Part shown: one piece after another, positions 1 to 8,707 of the stretch | Layout: each line of letters starts with the position of its first letter | How positions within the stretch are numbered: position 1 is the stretch's first letter | Source of the DNA: M3007 sp041160955 | GTDB lineage: Bacteria; Bacteroidota; Bacteroidia; Chitinophagales; Saprospiraceae | Reading direction: 5' to 3' | Length of the DNA stretch: 64,000 nt | Assembly: GCA_041160955.1 (NCBI GenBank) | Contig: JBEAVK010000155.1 | Span: 1-64,000, forward strand | Position numbers and translations under genes: made by a program | Notes under the pieces: generated by a model | Databases searched by the model: none | What the model was told of the DNA's origin: nothing | What the model saw: only the letters and a program-made list of their open reading frames with translations

Positions 1-2
1 GC

Positions 3-2366
3 GACTCTGCCGCCGCACCGCGTTATATTGAGGCGCGTTTGACCAAATTTGCGCTGGATGTTGCCTTTAATTCCGATATTACGGTATGGCAATTGACTTA
101 TGACGGACGTAAACGAGAGCCCGTTAATTTCCCGATGAAGTTTCCGCTGCTGCTGGCGCACGGCGTAGAAGGTATTGCGGTAGGTTTGAGTACCAAAGTA
201 ATGCCTCATAATTTTATCGAAATCATTAAAGGTAGTATCGCCGCGCTAAAGGGTAGAAAGATAGAACTTTTCCCCGATTTCCCAACAGGAGGTTTGGTGG
301 ATGTGGCCAATTACAACGCTGGCGGACGTGGTGGGAAAATTCGGGTACGTGCCAAAATTCGAGAAATTGATAAAAAAACGCTTCAAATTACCGAGATTCC
401 TTATGGCGTTTATGTCTCTGATTTGATCGAAAGCATTTTGAAAGCCAATGAAAAAGGCCAGATCAAGATCAAAAAAGTAATTGACAAAACCGCTGCCGAA
501 GTAGATATTGAAATTGAGTTGCAAGCCGGCGTTTCGCCCGATGTCACCATTGATGCGTTGTATGCTTTTACCAGTTGTGAAGTGAGTATTTCCCCCAATT
601 GTTGCGTGATCCTGGACAACAAGCCTTTATTTACCGATGTGAGTGAGTTGTTGCGTATTTCTACGGAAAATACCAAGGAACTCTTGCGCATGGAACTGGA
701 TTTGCGCCGCGAGGAATTGCAGGAAAAACTGCATTTCGCCTCTTTGGAAAAGATATTTATCACCAACCGCATTTACCGCGATATAGAGGAATGCGAAACT
801 TGGGAATCGGTGATTGAAACGATTGACAAGGGTTTGAAAAAATTTGTCATTACACCTTCCGAAACAGGTTATGATAAGGAAACCAAACGGATCAAACTCC
901 TTCGCGATGTCACAGAAGAGGATATTGCGCGCCTGACGGAGATCCGTATCAAACGTATTTCCAAATACAACTCTTTTAAGGCCGATGAAGATATGGCCAA
1001 ATTGAATGCGGAATTGCTGGAAACCCTCCATCATTTGGCGCATTTGACGGAATACGCTATTGCTTATTTTGAAGATTTGCTGGCAAAATATGGTAAAGGA
1101 CGGGAGCGCAAAACAGAAATTGCAGTCTTTGACGAAATTCGTGCTGCCGAGGTAGTGGCGAACAATGCCAAGTTATACGTCAATCGCGTGGATGGTTTTG
1201 TAGGAACTGGCTTGAAAAAGGACGAATTTGTGTGCGATTGCTCCGATATCGACGATATTATTGTCTTCCGCCGCGATGGTGTGATGAAAGTGGTACGCGT
1301 AGAGGATAAGGCGTTTATTGGCAAAGATATTATCTACGTGGATGTGTGGAAGAAGAACGACGAACGTACCACTTATAATATGGCGTATGTGGATGGTAAA
1401 TCGGGACGTTCGATGGTAAAACGCTTTAATGTAACCGCCATTACCCGCGATAAGGAATACCCCGTGGGTGGTGTGGGCAAAGGCTCTAAAATACTTTACC
1501 TTACGGCTAATCCAAATGGCGAAAGCGAGATTATTAATGTAACGCTTAGCGCAGGTTCTACGGCTAAAATCAAGGTTTTTGACTACGATTTTGGCGAAAT
1601 GTCTATCAAAGGCCGCGATGCCCAAGGCAATATCTTGAGTAAGTATCCTATTCGTAATATTAAACAAAAAGAAGCGGGTAAGAGTACCATTGGTGCAAGA
1701 AAACTGTGGTTTGATGATGTAACAGGCCGTTTAAATACCAACGAACGCGGCAGATTGCTCGGCGAATTTGATACTGGCGACAATATCATTATCCTGTACA
1801 ACGATGGCTCGTATGAAGTAACGGATACCGATGTGAACCAGCGTTTTGAAATGAAGGAAATTTTGTATGTAGGACGTTTGCATCCCAAATTGGCGATTAG
1901 TGCTGTGCATTTTGACGGACACAAGGGCTGGACAATGGTGAAAAGGTTCCATATCGAAACCACCAAAAATAAAGAACGCTATTCGTTCTTGACCGATCAC
2001 CCTAAATCAAAAATATTATTTGCCTCGGTGGCAGAGAATCCACGGATCAAATACACCATAAAAATAAAAGGGAAACCAATGACGGGCGAACTTTCCTTGG
2101 GCGATTTTATGGATGTAAAAGGCTGGAAGGCCGTGGGGAACAAATTGAGCGATCAGGCATTGTCGGCGGTAAAAGAAATTGCGCCTATTGAGGTGCCTAA
2201 AGTTGAACCTGTTGTAGCGGCAACACCAGCAGCATCTGTTCCGATGGAAATACAACAGGGTAGTTTATTTGGTGATTTTGATGCAGCACCTCCTGCTGCA
2301 AAACCAGTAGTAGAAAAGAAAAAAGGGGATTCTTTTAAGCCTGGGGATACGATTGAATTTGATTGA
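3..2366 (+). CDS. parC: DNA topoisomerase IV subunit A (ParC), 5'-truncated by the window edge
   Basis: Breakage-reunion subunit of the type IIA topoisomerase that decatenates chromosomes with ParE. The frame is open from base 3; its first codons read DSAAAPRYIEAR, the active-site motif, so the catalytic tyrosine is encoded at 24-26 and roughly the first 100 residues lie outside the window. About 787 residues remain: the breakage-reunion core, a coiled-coil region, then a C-terminal beta-pinwheel (for example DGKSGRSMVKRF and GHKGWTMVKRF). No GyrA-box (QRRGGRG-like) is visible, which favours ParC over GyrA. The tail is rich in Pro, Ala, Val and Lys and ends in an acidic stretch. The TTG at 39 is not a real start because the active site is upstream of it. 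The upstream partner gene cannot be seen. Family call is secure; ParC versus GyrA is fairly secure. Confidence 0.92.
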   Translation, partial: DSAAAPRYIEARLTKFALDVAFNSDITVWQLTYDGRKREPVNFPMKFPLLLAHGVEGIAVGLSTKVMPHNFIEIIKGSIAALKGRKIELFPDFPTGGLVDVANYNAGGRGGKIRVRAKIREIDKKTLQITEIPYGVYVSDLIESILKANEKGQIKIKKVIDKTAAEVDIEIELQAGVSPDVTIDALYAFTSCEVSISPNCCVILDNKPLFTDVSELLRISTENTKELLRMELDLRREELQEKLHFASLEKIFITNRIYRDIEECETWESVIETIDKGLKKFVITPSETGYDKETKRIKLLRDVTEEDIARLTEIRIKRISKYNSFKADEDMAKLNAELLETLHHLAHLTEYAIAYFEDLLAKYGKGRERKTEIAVFDEIRAAEVVANNAKLYVNRVDGFVGTGLKKDEFVCDCSDIDDIIVFRRDGVMKVVRVEDKAFIGKDIIYVDVWKKNDERTTYNMAYVDGKSGRSMVKRFNVTAITRDKEYPVGGVGKGSKILYLTANPNGESEIINVTLSAGSTAKIKVFDYDFGEMSIKGRDAQGNILSKYPIRNIKQKEAGKSTIGARKLWFDDVTGRLNTNERGRLLGEFDTGDNIIILYNDGSYEVTDTDVNQRFEMKEILYVGRLHPKLAISAVHFDGHKGWTMVKRFHIETTKNKERYSFLTDHPKSKILFASVAENPRIKYTIKIKGKPMTGELSLGDFMDVKGWKAVGNKLSDQALSAVKEIAPIEVPKVEPVVAATPAASVPMEIQQGSLFGDFDAAPPAAKPVVEKKKGDSFKPGDTIEFD

Positions 2367-2443
2367 GTGTAACGAAATAGACACTACTAATTCGTTACTG
2401 AATGTTATATTTATACATTTTATGGGTTAATATTACCTAGAAA

Positions 2444-2757
2444 GAGTGCGTGATAAAATCGGGGCATAATATTTTATTTACGCAAACAATAGATCTCAAC
2501 TAAATTGTCGGGGTGACAAAAAAAGTCGCCCCGACAATAGTCCCAATACAGTGTCCATACGCACTTGAAGGTCTCAATAATGCCAAAACTTAGATGCAAT
2601 ATTCAACGATCTCCAAGTGAATACTTATCGAATATTCGGATATTGTCGGGGCGACTTTTTCTGTCACCCTGACAATTAAGCACTAATCCACCTTTGAACC
2701 AACTTTGAAATTTCGTGGGTAAACAGTGTAAAACATTTTGAGTGCGTAACAAAATTG
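2444..2757 (+). repeat. 312-bp non-coding interspersed repeat, copy A
   Basis: This unit is repeated in inverted orientation at 8696-9006, roughly 80% identical by eye along its length. It is bounded by direct repeats: GAGTGCGTGATAAAATCG at 2444 and GAGTGCGTAACAAAATTG at 2740. Inside are two hairpins with near-identical arms, 2504-2517/2525-2538 (ATTGTCGGGGTGAC) and 2642-2655/2663-2676. It has no convincing reading frame. It fills most of the gap after parC. Confidence 0.85.
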
Positions 2758-2761
2758 TAGC

Positions 2762-3100
2762 AAAGAATTGAAATCAGGGCAACTATCCCCTACTTATGCA
2801 GAAAATGAGGTTTGGTATTTCTCAGTAATTGATGTGGTTGAAATACTTACCAAAAGTCCTAGATCTTGAGAATATTGGAATGCCCTAAAAGCCAAACTAA
2901 AAGCCGAGGGAAATGAAACGTCCCAAAAATTGGGACAGTTGAAAATGCAAGCCGAAGATAGAAAAATGCGTGAAAATGATGTAGCCGATTTTATGTAGGT
3001 GATGATTTTTTCCACCAGACTGGTGGAAAAATACCTTGGCGGCATCATGTGGAGATTTTTACGAGAAGAAATTGAAGTAGAACTCAAAAAAATAATCTAA
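2762..3100 (+). pseudogene. Broken DinD / BRO-family N-terminal domain gene
   Basis: One reading frame (third base of each codon aligned with 3100) encodes WYFSVIDVVEILTKSPRS, a stop, EYWNALKAKLKAEGNET, then LGQLKMQAEDRKMRENDVAD. This matches the pattern of prophage antirepressor/BRO or DNA-damage-inducible D-type proteins (W-F-S-V-x-D-V-V, Y-W-x-x-L-K, L-K-x-x-A-x-D-G-K). In-frame stops occur at the TGA after SPRS and at 2996-2998. The frame then continues as VEKYLGGIMWRFLREEIE to a stop at 3098-3100; I cannot assign that part to a family. There is no start codon and the canonical C-terminal half is missing, so this is a remnant. It begins 5 bp after repeat copy A, which suggests a rearranged or inserted segment. 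Confidence 0.65.
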
Positions 3101-3147
3101 GGGATGATGCAACAATAATTGCTCTACCCACCAGCAAAATAAAAATA

Positions 3148-3570
3148 ATGAAATATTTTTTACTTTTGATCCTCGCAGCCCTAATTTTAGGGTATTTTAT
3201 AACAAACAAACAACAATCTAAAATGGCTCAAAACGATATTAAAAACGAAAAATTAAAAAACTATTCCTTTTTGGAAGGGATGTATCAAGATTCCTATTTC
3301 CCTGATTTTCTTGTTGATAAAGGAAGGGCGATTTTGATTGAGTTATGTATTCAGATTGAAGAAAAAAAGCCCAAAAATCTGCCGGAATTATACGAACTCA
3401 CTCATGCTGCAACCCAAAAATTCAATGACTTAGATGAAGAATTTGGAGAAAATGATAGCGAAATAGAAACAGCAGGAGCGGTACTCATTGCGAATGATTT
3501 TGAATTTATTGCAAATGCCTATGGTTTTGATGCAGATATTGAAGCACTCATCGCCACAAGGTATTGGTAA
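3148..3570 (+). CDS. DUF5713 family protein with N-terminal hydrophobic segment
   Basis: A 140-residue protein. Residues 40-140 carry the DUF5713 pattern: YSFLEGMYQDSYFPDFLVDKG, then ELTHAATQKFNDL, then an acidic stretch and a C-terminal IEALIATRYW. The function of this family is unknown to me; it occurs as a single small, probably cytosolic protein. Here the ATG at 3148 adds a 20-residue hydrophobic segment (KYFLLLILAALILGYFI), which could be a membrane anchor. A second ATG at 3223 (MAQNDIK) would give a soluble form closer to the usual family length. Neither ATG has a strong ribosome-binding site. The neighbours give no functional hint. Confidence 0.75.
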   Translation: MKYFLLLILAALILGYFITNKQQSKMAQNDIKNEKLKNYSFLEGMYQDSYFPDFLVDKGRAILIELCIQIEEKKPKNLPELYELTHAATQKFNDLDEEFGENDSEIETAGAVLIANDFEFIANAYGFDADIEALIATRYW

Positions 3571-3698
3571 AAAAACAATCAAGACAATATGACTCAGATG
3601 AATCCCTCACCATTATACTTTATTTGGTACAGATCATCAAATCTCATCCATCTTCCCATTTTATGCCCCTATCTTTGCGCCTCAACAACCACTCATAA

Positions 3699-5693
3699 AT
3701 GCAGCATTTTGAACAACTGCTCGCGCTCCTCCAACAGGAAAAAGCAGAGGATCTCCGGCAGTTCATGGAGCAAATACAAAAACGACCACTGGCAGAACGG
3801 GTCAAGCAAGGCTATTCCTGGTATCCGCTCCGAGTGGTACAAACGGGGTTTTCTATCGGCGAAAAAGCATTTGTGGTAGTGGAACGCACATCTGGGATCA
3901 ACGAACCACACCAGTTGAAAGCAGGTACTTCTGCCCGATTTTTTACACTTACGCCGCATATTGACCGTCCCGAAATGACGGGCGTTATCAATTTTGTAGA
4001 ACGCAACAAGATCAAGATTGTCCTTAATTCCCGCGATGTACCAGATTGGATTGAGATGGGGCAATTGGGCGTGGATATGCTTTTCGACGACCGCACCTAC
4101 AGCGAAATGGAAAAAGCACTCCGCAAAGTAATGCAGGCCAAAGGCGACCGCCTCGCCGAATTGCGGTTGCTGCTCACCAATCCACCCGATCAAAAAAGGT
4201 ACGCACTGGATACCAGCAGTACCGACGAAAATGCCAGCCTCAATCCCTCGCAGCAAAATGCTGTCACCGCTATACTCGCCAACCAAGACGTAACCGTTAT
4301 ACATGGCCCGCCGGGAACGGGCAAAACGACCACATTGGTAGCCGCTATTGTGCGCCTCTGCGAGCGGGAAAGTACCGTATTGGTCACTGCACCTAGTAAT
4401 ACCGCAGCAGATCTACTCACCGAACGGCTCGATGCCAAAGGGCTAAATGTCGTGCGCATAGGCAATGTGAGCCGCGTGGATGAGGCCGTTTTGTCGCATA
4501 CACTGGAGGCTATTTTGGCCAACCACCCGGAGAGTAAAAATATAAGAAAGGTAAAATTACAGGCTGCTGAATACCGCCGCCAAACCCGTAAATTCAAGCG
4601 CACTTTTGATGGCGAAGACCGCCGCGAACGCGATCACTTGAAAAAACAGGCACAAGAACTGGAAGCATGGGCGCGTACCTTAGAGGATCGTTTGGTGGAT
4701 GAAATCCTGACGGGCGCACAAGCCATCGTATGTACTTTGGTGGGTGCTGCACATCCATTGCTCGATCGCTACAAATTTAGGACTTGTATCATCGATGAAG
4801 CCGCACAAGCACTGGAGCCCGCTTGTTGGATACCAATTTGTAAAAGTAGCCGCGTGGTATTGGCAGGAGATCCGTTCCAGTTGCCGCCTACCGTGAAAAG
4901 CCAAGATGCAGCACGCAAAGGACTATCCCTTACCCTGATTGAACGTGCTATCCAACTCCTGCCCGAGCGCGTTCACCTGCTCAATATACAATATCGGATG
5001 CACCGCGCCATTATGGATTTTTCTAATGGTTATTTTTATAATGGCGCGTTGGTGGCGGCACAAGGTGTAGGTGATCGGCGGTTGCTCAACCTAAATGCTG
5101 ACAATGCGACGGTAACGGTTTTTGATCCCGTCACTTTTGTGGATACTGCGGGCTGCGGTTTTGAAGAAAAATTGGGGGCAAAAGGCTCCGACACACGCGC
5201 ACAAAGCAAATACAATCCCGAGGAAGGATTACTGGTGCGGGAGCATTTGTTGCAATTGATCCAGGAATTCAAAACGAGTACTTTTTTCCCAAATATTGGC
5301 ATATTATCACCGTATCGCGAGCAAGTAACCTACTTGGATGAGTTGTTGCGCGACGATCCCGATATTGCTCCGCTGATGAATAAAGGCGGTATTATTCCAA
5401 ATGGCGCCACCGACGAAGGGCGTTATGCGCCTATTACGATCAATACGATTGATGGCTTTCAGGGACAAGAACGCGATATTATTTATATCAGTTTGGTGCG
5501 GTCGAATAGTAAAAACGAAATTGGCTTTTTATCGGATTACCGCCGGATGAATGTAGCCATGACCCGCGCTCGGATGCTGCTGACGATTATCGGCGATTCG
5601 GCCACAATCGGGAACAATAAGTTCTACGCGGCGTTATTGGAGTTTATAGAAAAAAATGGGCGTTACCAAACGGCTTGGGAATACATGAAATAA
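3699..5693 (+). CDS. Superfamily 1B helicase of the UPF1/IGHMBP2 type
   Basis: A 664-residue ATP-dependent DNA/RNA helicase. In order: a beta-barrel-like N-terminal region (about 1-170), Walker A GPPGTGKTTT (about 202-211), motif II DEAAQALEP (about 364), motif III GDPFQLPPTV (about 390), motif IV QYRMH (about 430), motif V TINTIDGFQGQERD (about 580) and motif VI MNVAMTRAR (about 617). The insertion between Ia and II with many Lys/Arg/Glu residues fits domain 1B of this family. Bacterial members are probably involved in nucleic-acid repair or RNA metabolism, but the substrate is not known. uvrC starts 13 bp downstream of the stop on the same strand, so the two are likely co-transcribed. ATG 3699 is the first Met of the conserved N-terminus. 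Confidence 0.9.
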   Translation: MQHFEQLLALLQQEKAEDLRQFMEQIQKRPLAERVKQGYSWYPLRVVQTGFSIGEKAFVVVERTSGINEPHQLKAGTSARFFTLTPHIDRPEMTGVINFVERNKIKIVLNSRDVPDWIEMGQLGVDMLFDDRTYSEMEKALRKVMQAKGDRLAELRLLLTNPPDQKRYALDTSSTDENASLNPSQQNAVTAILANQDVTVIHGPPGTGKTTTLVAAIVRLCERESTVLVTAPSNTAADLLTERLDAKGLNVVRIGNVSRVDEAVLSHTLEAILANHPESKNIRKVKLQAAEYRRQTRKFKRTFDGEDRRERDHLKKQAQELEAWARTLEDRLVDEILTGAQAIVCTLVGAAHPLLDRYKFRTCIIDEAAQALEPACWIPICKSSRVVLAGDPFQLPPTVKSQDAARKGLSLTLIERAIQLLPERVHLLNIQYRMHRAIMDFSNGYFYNGALVAAQGVGDRRLLNLNADNATVTVFDPVTFVDTAGCGFEEKLGAKGSDTRAQSKYNPEEGLLVREHLLQLIQEFKTSTFFPNIGILSPYREQVTYLDELLRDDPDIAPLMNKGGIIPNGATDEGRYAPITINTIDGFQGQERDIIYISLVRSNSKNEIGFLSDYRRMNVAMTRARMLLTIIGDSATIGNNKFYAALLEFIEKNGRYQTAWEYMK

Positions 5694-5706
5694 TACACCG
5701 CCAAGT

Positions 5707-7521
5707 ATGACAAACGAAGAATTTAAGATTTTTTCCACTACTATACCCACCGATCCGGGGGTTTATCGCTTTTTTGGCGATGATGATGTGGTATTGTACG
5801 TTGGTAAGGCCAAAAACCTGCGCAACCGGCTGACTTCTTATTTTGGAGATAAAAAGCACCAATTAGCCAAAACACGGGTACTGACCAAGCATGCCACACG
5901 CATCGAATTTACGATTGTAGAGACCGAACAAGACGCATTATTGCTGGAAAATACGCTCATTAAGCGTTTTATGCCTAAGTATAACGTGCGCTTGAAGGAT
6001 GAAAAATCGCCACTTTCCTATATTTGTATCAAAAAAGAACGCTTCCCGCGCGTGTTCGTAACGCGCAAGGCAATCAAAGATGGATCTGTTTATTTTGGGC
6101 CGTATCTGCACAAATATAGGATCAATGAAATAGCGGAATTGATCCGAAAACTGTTCCAATTGAGGACTTGTACCCTCAATTTATCGGAAGACAATATCAT
6201 GCGGGGCAAATTCAAACCTTGCCTGGAATACCATATCAAAAACTGCGCTGCGCCTTGTGTCAATCTGGAAGACGAACCGACGTATTTGGCAAAAATAGAG
6301 CAGATCAAAAATATATTAAAAGGCAATTTCGGCTCAGTTCGGACGTATTTGCTCGAAGAAATGCAGCATTATGCGGGTAATTTACAGTTTGAAATGGCGC
6401 AGTCGATGAAGGACAAATTACTGCTTTTTGAGGATTACCAAGGAAAAAGTACGGTTGTCAACCCCAATATCAAAGATGTGGATGTGTTTGCTATTGCAGG
6501 CGACGAAAACGAGGCTTATGTCAATTATATGAAAGTGGTCAATGGTGCGGTGATTCAAACCTATACCCTCACATTGACCAAAAACCTCGACGAAGACCAA
6601 GAAACGCTGCTCTCTTTTGCTATTCCTGAATTACGCGCTAAGTTCAATAGTATTTCACCCGAAATCATTGTGCCTTGTATCGTTGTGTTACCGGATGATG
6701 CAGAATTGGTGGTGACAGTACCCAAAATCGGCGACAAGAAAAAACTATTGGAACTGGGCGAAAAAAATGTGCAGTACCATTTGCTCCAACAAAAACGACA
6801 AGCCGCCAACCAAACTGGCCGTATGACACCCGCAGAGCGTATCCTCCGAACCCTGCAAAGTGACCTGAATATGCCCGATATTCCGATACATATCGAGTGT
6901 TTTGACAATTCTAACTTGCATGGAACCAATGCTGTATCGAGTTGTGTGGTATTTAGGAACGCCAAACCTGCTAAACGCGATTACCGCCACTACAACGTAA
7001 AAACGGTGGAAGGCCCCAATGATTTTGCCACGATGGAAGAGGTGGTGTACCGCCGTTACAAACGCTTATTGGCCGAAGCGCAAAGTCTCCCACAATTGGT
7101 TATTATTGATGGTGGTAAAGGTCAGTTGAGCGCGGCGATGAAAAGTTTGCGCGCCTTAGGGCTGGAGGGGAAAATGACCGTAGTGGGTATTGCCAAAAAA
7201 CTAGAAGAAATCTTTTTCCCCGAAGATTCCATTCCTATTTATATCAATAAAAAATCGGAAGCACTCAAACTGATCCAACAGGCCCGCAATGAAGCGCACC
7301 GATTTGGTATCACGTTCCACCGCGACCAACGCAGCAAAAACTTTCTAACCACAGAATTGACCGAAATACCCGGCGTTGGTACCAAAACATCGGAAAAACT
7401 ACTCCAGCATTTTGGTTCGGTAGCACGATTGAGGGCCGCTACCCCAGAACAAGTAGAGGAATTGATTGGAAAAGCCGCGGCCAAAAAAGTACTGCTGTAT
7501 TTTAAAGCGGCAGAAGTTTAG
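5707..7521 (+). CDS. uvrC: UvrABC excinuclease subunit C
   Basis: Dual-incision nuclease of nucleotide excision repair, 604 residues, the usual length. N-terminal GIY-YIG nuclease domain: DPGVYRFFGDDDVVLYVGKA at about 12-31, followed by a conserved Arg and the LLENTLIKRFMPKYN segment. The UVR (UvrB-binding) region is at about 213-245. The RNase H-like C-terminal nuclease has its acidic residues in IECFDNSNLHG and VIIDGGKGQL and its His in NEAHRFGITFHRDQRS. The end carries a helix-hairpin-helix (ELTEIPGVGTKTSEKLL). It follows the UPF1-like helicase by 13 bp and is closed by a hairpin at 7685-7719 shared with the convergent aldolase gene. Confidence 0.97.
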   Translation: MTNEEFKIFSTTIPTDPGVYRFFGDDDVVLYVGKAKNLRNRLTSYFGDKKHQLAKTRVLTKHATRIEFTIVETEQDALLLENTLIKRFMPKYNVRLKDEKSPLSYICIKKERFPRVFVTRKAIKDGSVYFGPYLHKYRINEIAELIRKLFQLRTCTLNLSEDNIMRGKFKPCLEYHIKNCAAPCVNLEDEPTYLAKIEQIKNILKGNFGSVRTYLLEEMQHYAGNLQFEMAQSMKDKLLLFEDYQGKSTVVNPNIKDVDVFAIAGDENEAYVNYMKVVNGAVIQTYTLTLTKNLDEDQETLLSFAIPELRAKFNSISPEIIVPCIVVLPDDAELVVTVPKIGDKKKLLELGEKNVQYHLLQQKRQAANQTGRMTPAERILRTLQSDLNMPDIPIHIECFDNSNLHGTNAVSSCVVFRNAKPAKRDYRHYNVKTVEGPNDFATMEEVVYRRYKRLLAEAQSLPQLVIIDGGKGQLSAAMKSLRALGLEGKMTVVGIAKKLEEIFFPEDSIPIYINKKSEALKLIQQARNEAHRFGITFHRDQRSKNFLTTELTEIPGVGTKTSEKLLQHFGSVARLRAATPEQVEELIGKAAAKKVLLYFKAAEV

Positions 7522-7684
7522 TTGCTCTTGATTTCGCCAAGATTACGATACAACTAATTGATTATCGTTGTCAAGATAAGTTTTTAGGGTTTAATGTCCT
7601 TACTTTCAGTATATTTACAGTAATTGGCCGACCCAGAATGGGGCGGCTAGACTTCGGAGAAGTCCAACATTTGTAGAAAAAAAA

Positions 7685-7719
7685 ATCCCGAATTATAGCA
7701 AAACGCTAAAATTCGGGAT
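7685..7719. terminator. Bidirectional terminator between uvrC and the aldolase gene
   Basis: Arms ATCCCGAATTATAGC (7685-7699) and GCTAAAATTCGGGAT (7705-7719) pair over 14 of 15 positions around a 5-nt loop, with an A-run on the left and further A/T on the right, so it can act on both strands. Confidence 0.8.
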
Positions 7720-7765
7720 AAAAGGTGTTTATTATTCCCCTCGTCAAAAAGCGACAAAAGAAATA

Positions 7766-8428
7766 TTATCCATTCGCCTTCTTATGATCGGCCAAAAACT
7801 TAGCCAATCCAATATCCGTCAAAGGGTGGTTGAGCAAACCTAAAATAGCCGACAATGGGCAAGTCACCACATGTGCACCTGCTTTTGCGGCCTGTACAAT
7901 ATGCAAAGGGCTACGGATACTCGCTGCAAGAATAGCCGTCTCGAAACCAGTTGTCTCATAAATTTCAGCAATTTCTTCGATCAAACCGATACCATCCCAA
8001 GAAATATCATCTAAGCGGCCTACAAATGGAGAAAGATAAGTGGCACCTGCTTTTGCGGCCAAAATCGCTTGTCCCGCAGAAAACACCAACGTACAATTCG
8101 TTTTAATACCTTCGTTCGTGAAATAGGAAATGGCTTTAATACCGTCTTTAATCATCGGTACTTTTACTACGATATTCTCGTGCAAACCAGCCAATTTCAC
8201 GCCTTCTTTAATCATTCCGGCATAATCCGTAGAGATGACCTCCGCACTTACATCTTTATCGTCGCCAACAATCTTACAAATTGCCTTATAGTGGTCCAGT
8301 ACATTTTTTTCTCCAATGATGCCTTCTTTGGCCATCAAGGAAGGATTGGTGGTTACACCGTCGAGGATACCCAGTTCGGCCGCTTCGCGGATTTCATTTA
8401 AGTTGGCTGTGTCAACAAAGAATTGCAT
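7766..8428 (-). CDS. fsa: Fructose-6-phosphate aldolase / TalC-type transaldolase
   Basis: Class I aldolase of the small transaldolase subfamily. From ATG 8428 it is 220 residues, the family length; an in-frame upstream start at 8470 would add 14 unrelated residues. It begins MQFFVDTANL and carries GVTTNPSLMAKEG (about 24-36) and the Schiff-base lysine in IVVKVPM (Lys89). TLVFSAGQAILAAKAGA and SPFVGRLDD line the active site. The family either splits fructose-6-phosphate into dihydroxyacetone and glyceraldehyde-3-phosphate or acts as a transaldolase; sequence alone does not separate these here. It is cytosolic. It reads towards uvrC and lies downstream of the SRP RNA gene on the same strand. 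Confidence 0.92.
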   Translation of the reverse strand: MQFFVDTANLNEIREAAELGILDGVTTNPSLMAKEGIIGEKNVLDHYKAICKIVGDDKDVSAEVISTDYAGMIKEGVKLAGLHENIVVKVPMIKDGIKAISYFTNEGIKTNCTLVFSAGQAILAAKAGATYLSPFVGRLDDISWDGIGLIEEIAEIYETTGFETAILAASIRSPLHIVQAAKAGAHVVTCPLSAILGLLNHPLTDIGLAKFLADHKKANG

Positions 8429-8494
8429 AAAATAAAGGGAATTTGATCGTGAAAAAAAATGTGCTAACACGCTATAAGCACATTAGCACATTTG

Positions 8495-8586
8495 AAAAAA
8501 AACGCCGAGCACATCGCTCAACCACATACCCTTGCTGCATTTCTGCCCTGGGGGAGTTTTGCAGGAGCTGATCGCTCGACGCGGCG
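8495..8586 (-). ncRNA. ffs: Signal recognition particle RNA, small bacterial (4.5S) type
   Basis: On the minus strand the sequence contains the SRP RNA domain IV core: CTCCCCCAGGGCAGAAATGC followed by AGCAAGGGTATG. The 5' segment GAGCGATCAGCTC and the 3' segment GAGCGATGTGCTCGGCG can pair to close the hairpin. The 3' end runs into a U-tract (plus-strand A-run just before 8503). A TACCTTTG -7 box (minus strand, 8594-8587) lies immediately upstream. The tetraloop region reads CAGAAATG, where GGAAG is usual, so the loop is slightly atypical. The RNA binds Ffh and targets membrane and secreted proteins. Ends are accurate to about 5 nt. Confidence 0.88.
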
Positions 8587-8594
8587 CAAAGGTA
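8587..8594 (-). promoter_or_regulatory. Bacteroidota -7 box for the SRP RNA
   Basis: The minus strand reads TACCTTTG, an exact TAnnTTTG match, placed so that transcription would begin at the 5' end of the SRP RNA. No TTG is seen at the expected -33 distance. Confidence 0.55.
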
Positions 8595-8662
8595 TGCTGT
8601 TTTTTGAAAAAAAAAAGAATTTTCTCTTTTTAAAAATAAAAATAAAGATGCTGCTTTATGCA

Positions 8663-8707
8663 TGAGATTTAAATTAAGGTCTAGATTTGGGAAGACGATT
8701 TTGCCAC
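8663..8707. repeat. 45-bp segment shared with the 12.9-kb inverted-repeat element
   Basis: 38 of 45 positions match 12879-12923 (for example AGATTTG, then GACGATTTTG in both). It straddles the outer edge of repeat copy B, so it ties the two repeat types together. Confidence 0.75.

Noticed and set aside
2504..2676. Considered the two hairpins of repeat copy A as simple terminators of parC.
   Set aside because: They recur in copy B away from any parC, carry no T-run in the expected place, and are part of a larger conserved unit.
3589..3879. Plus-strand 96-residue frame before the helicase.
   Set aside because: It overlaps the helicase start in another frame and is low-similarity, unlike a real gene.
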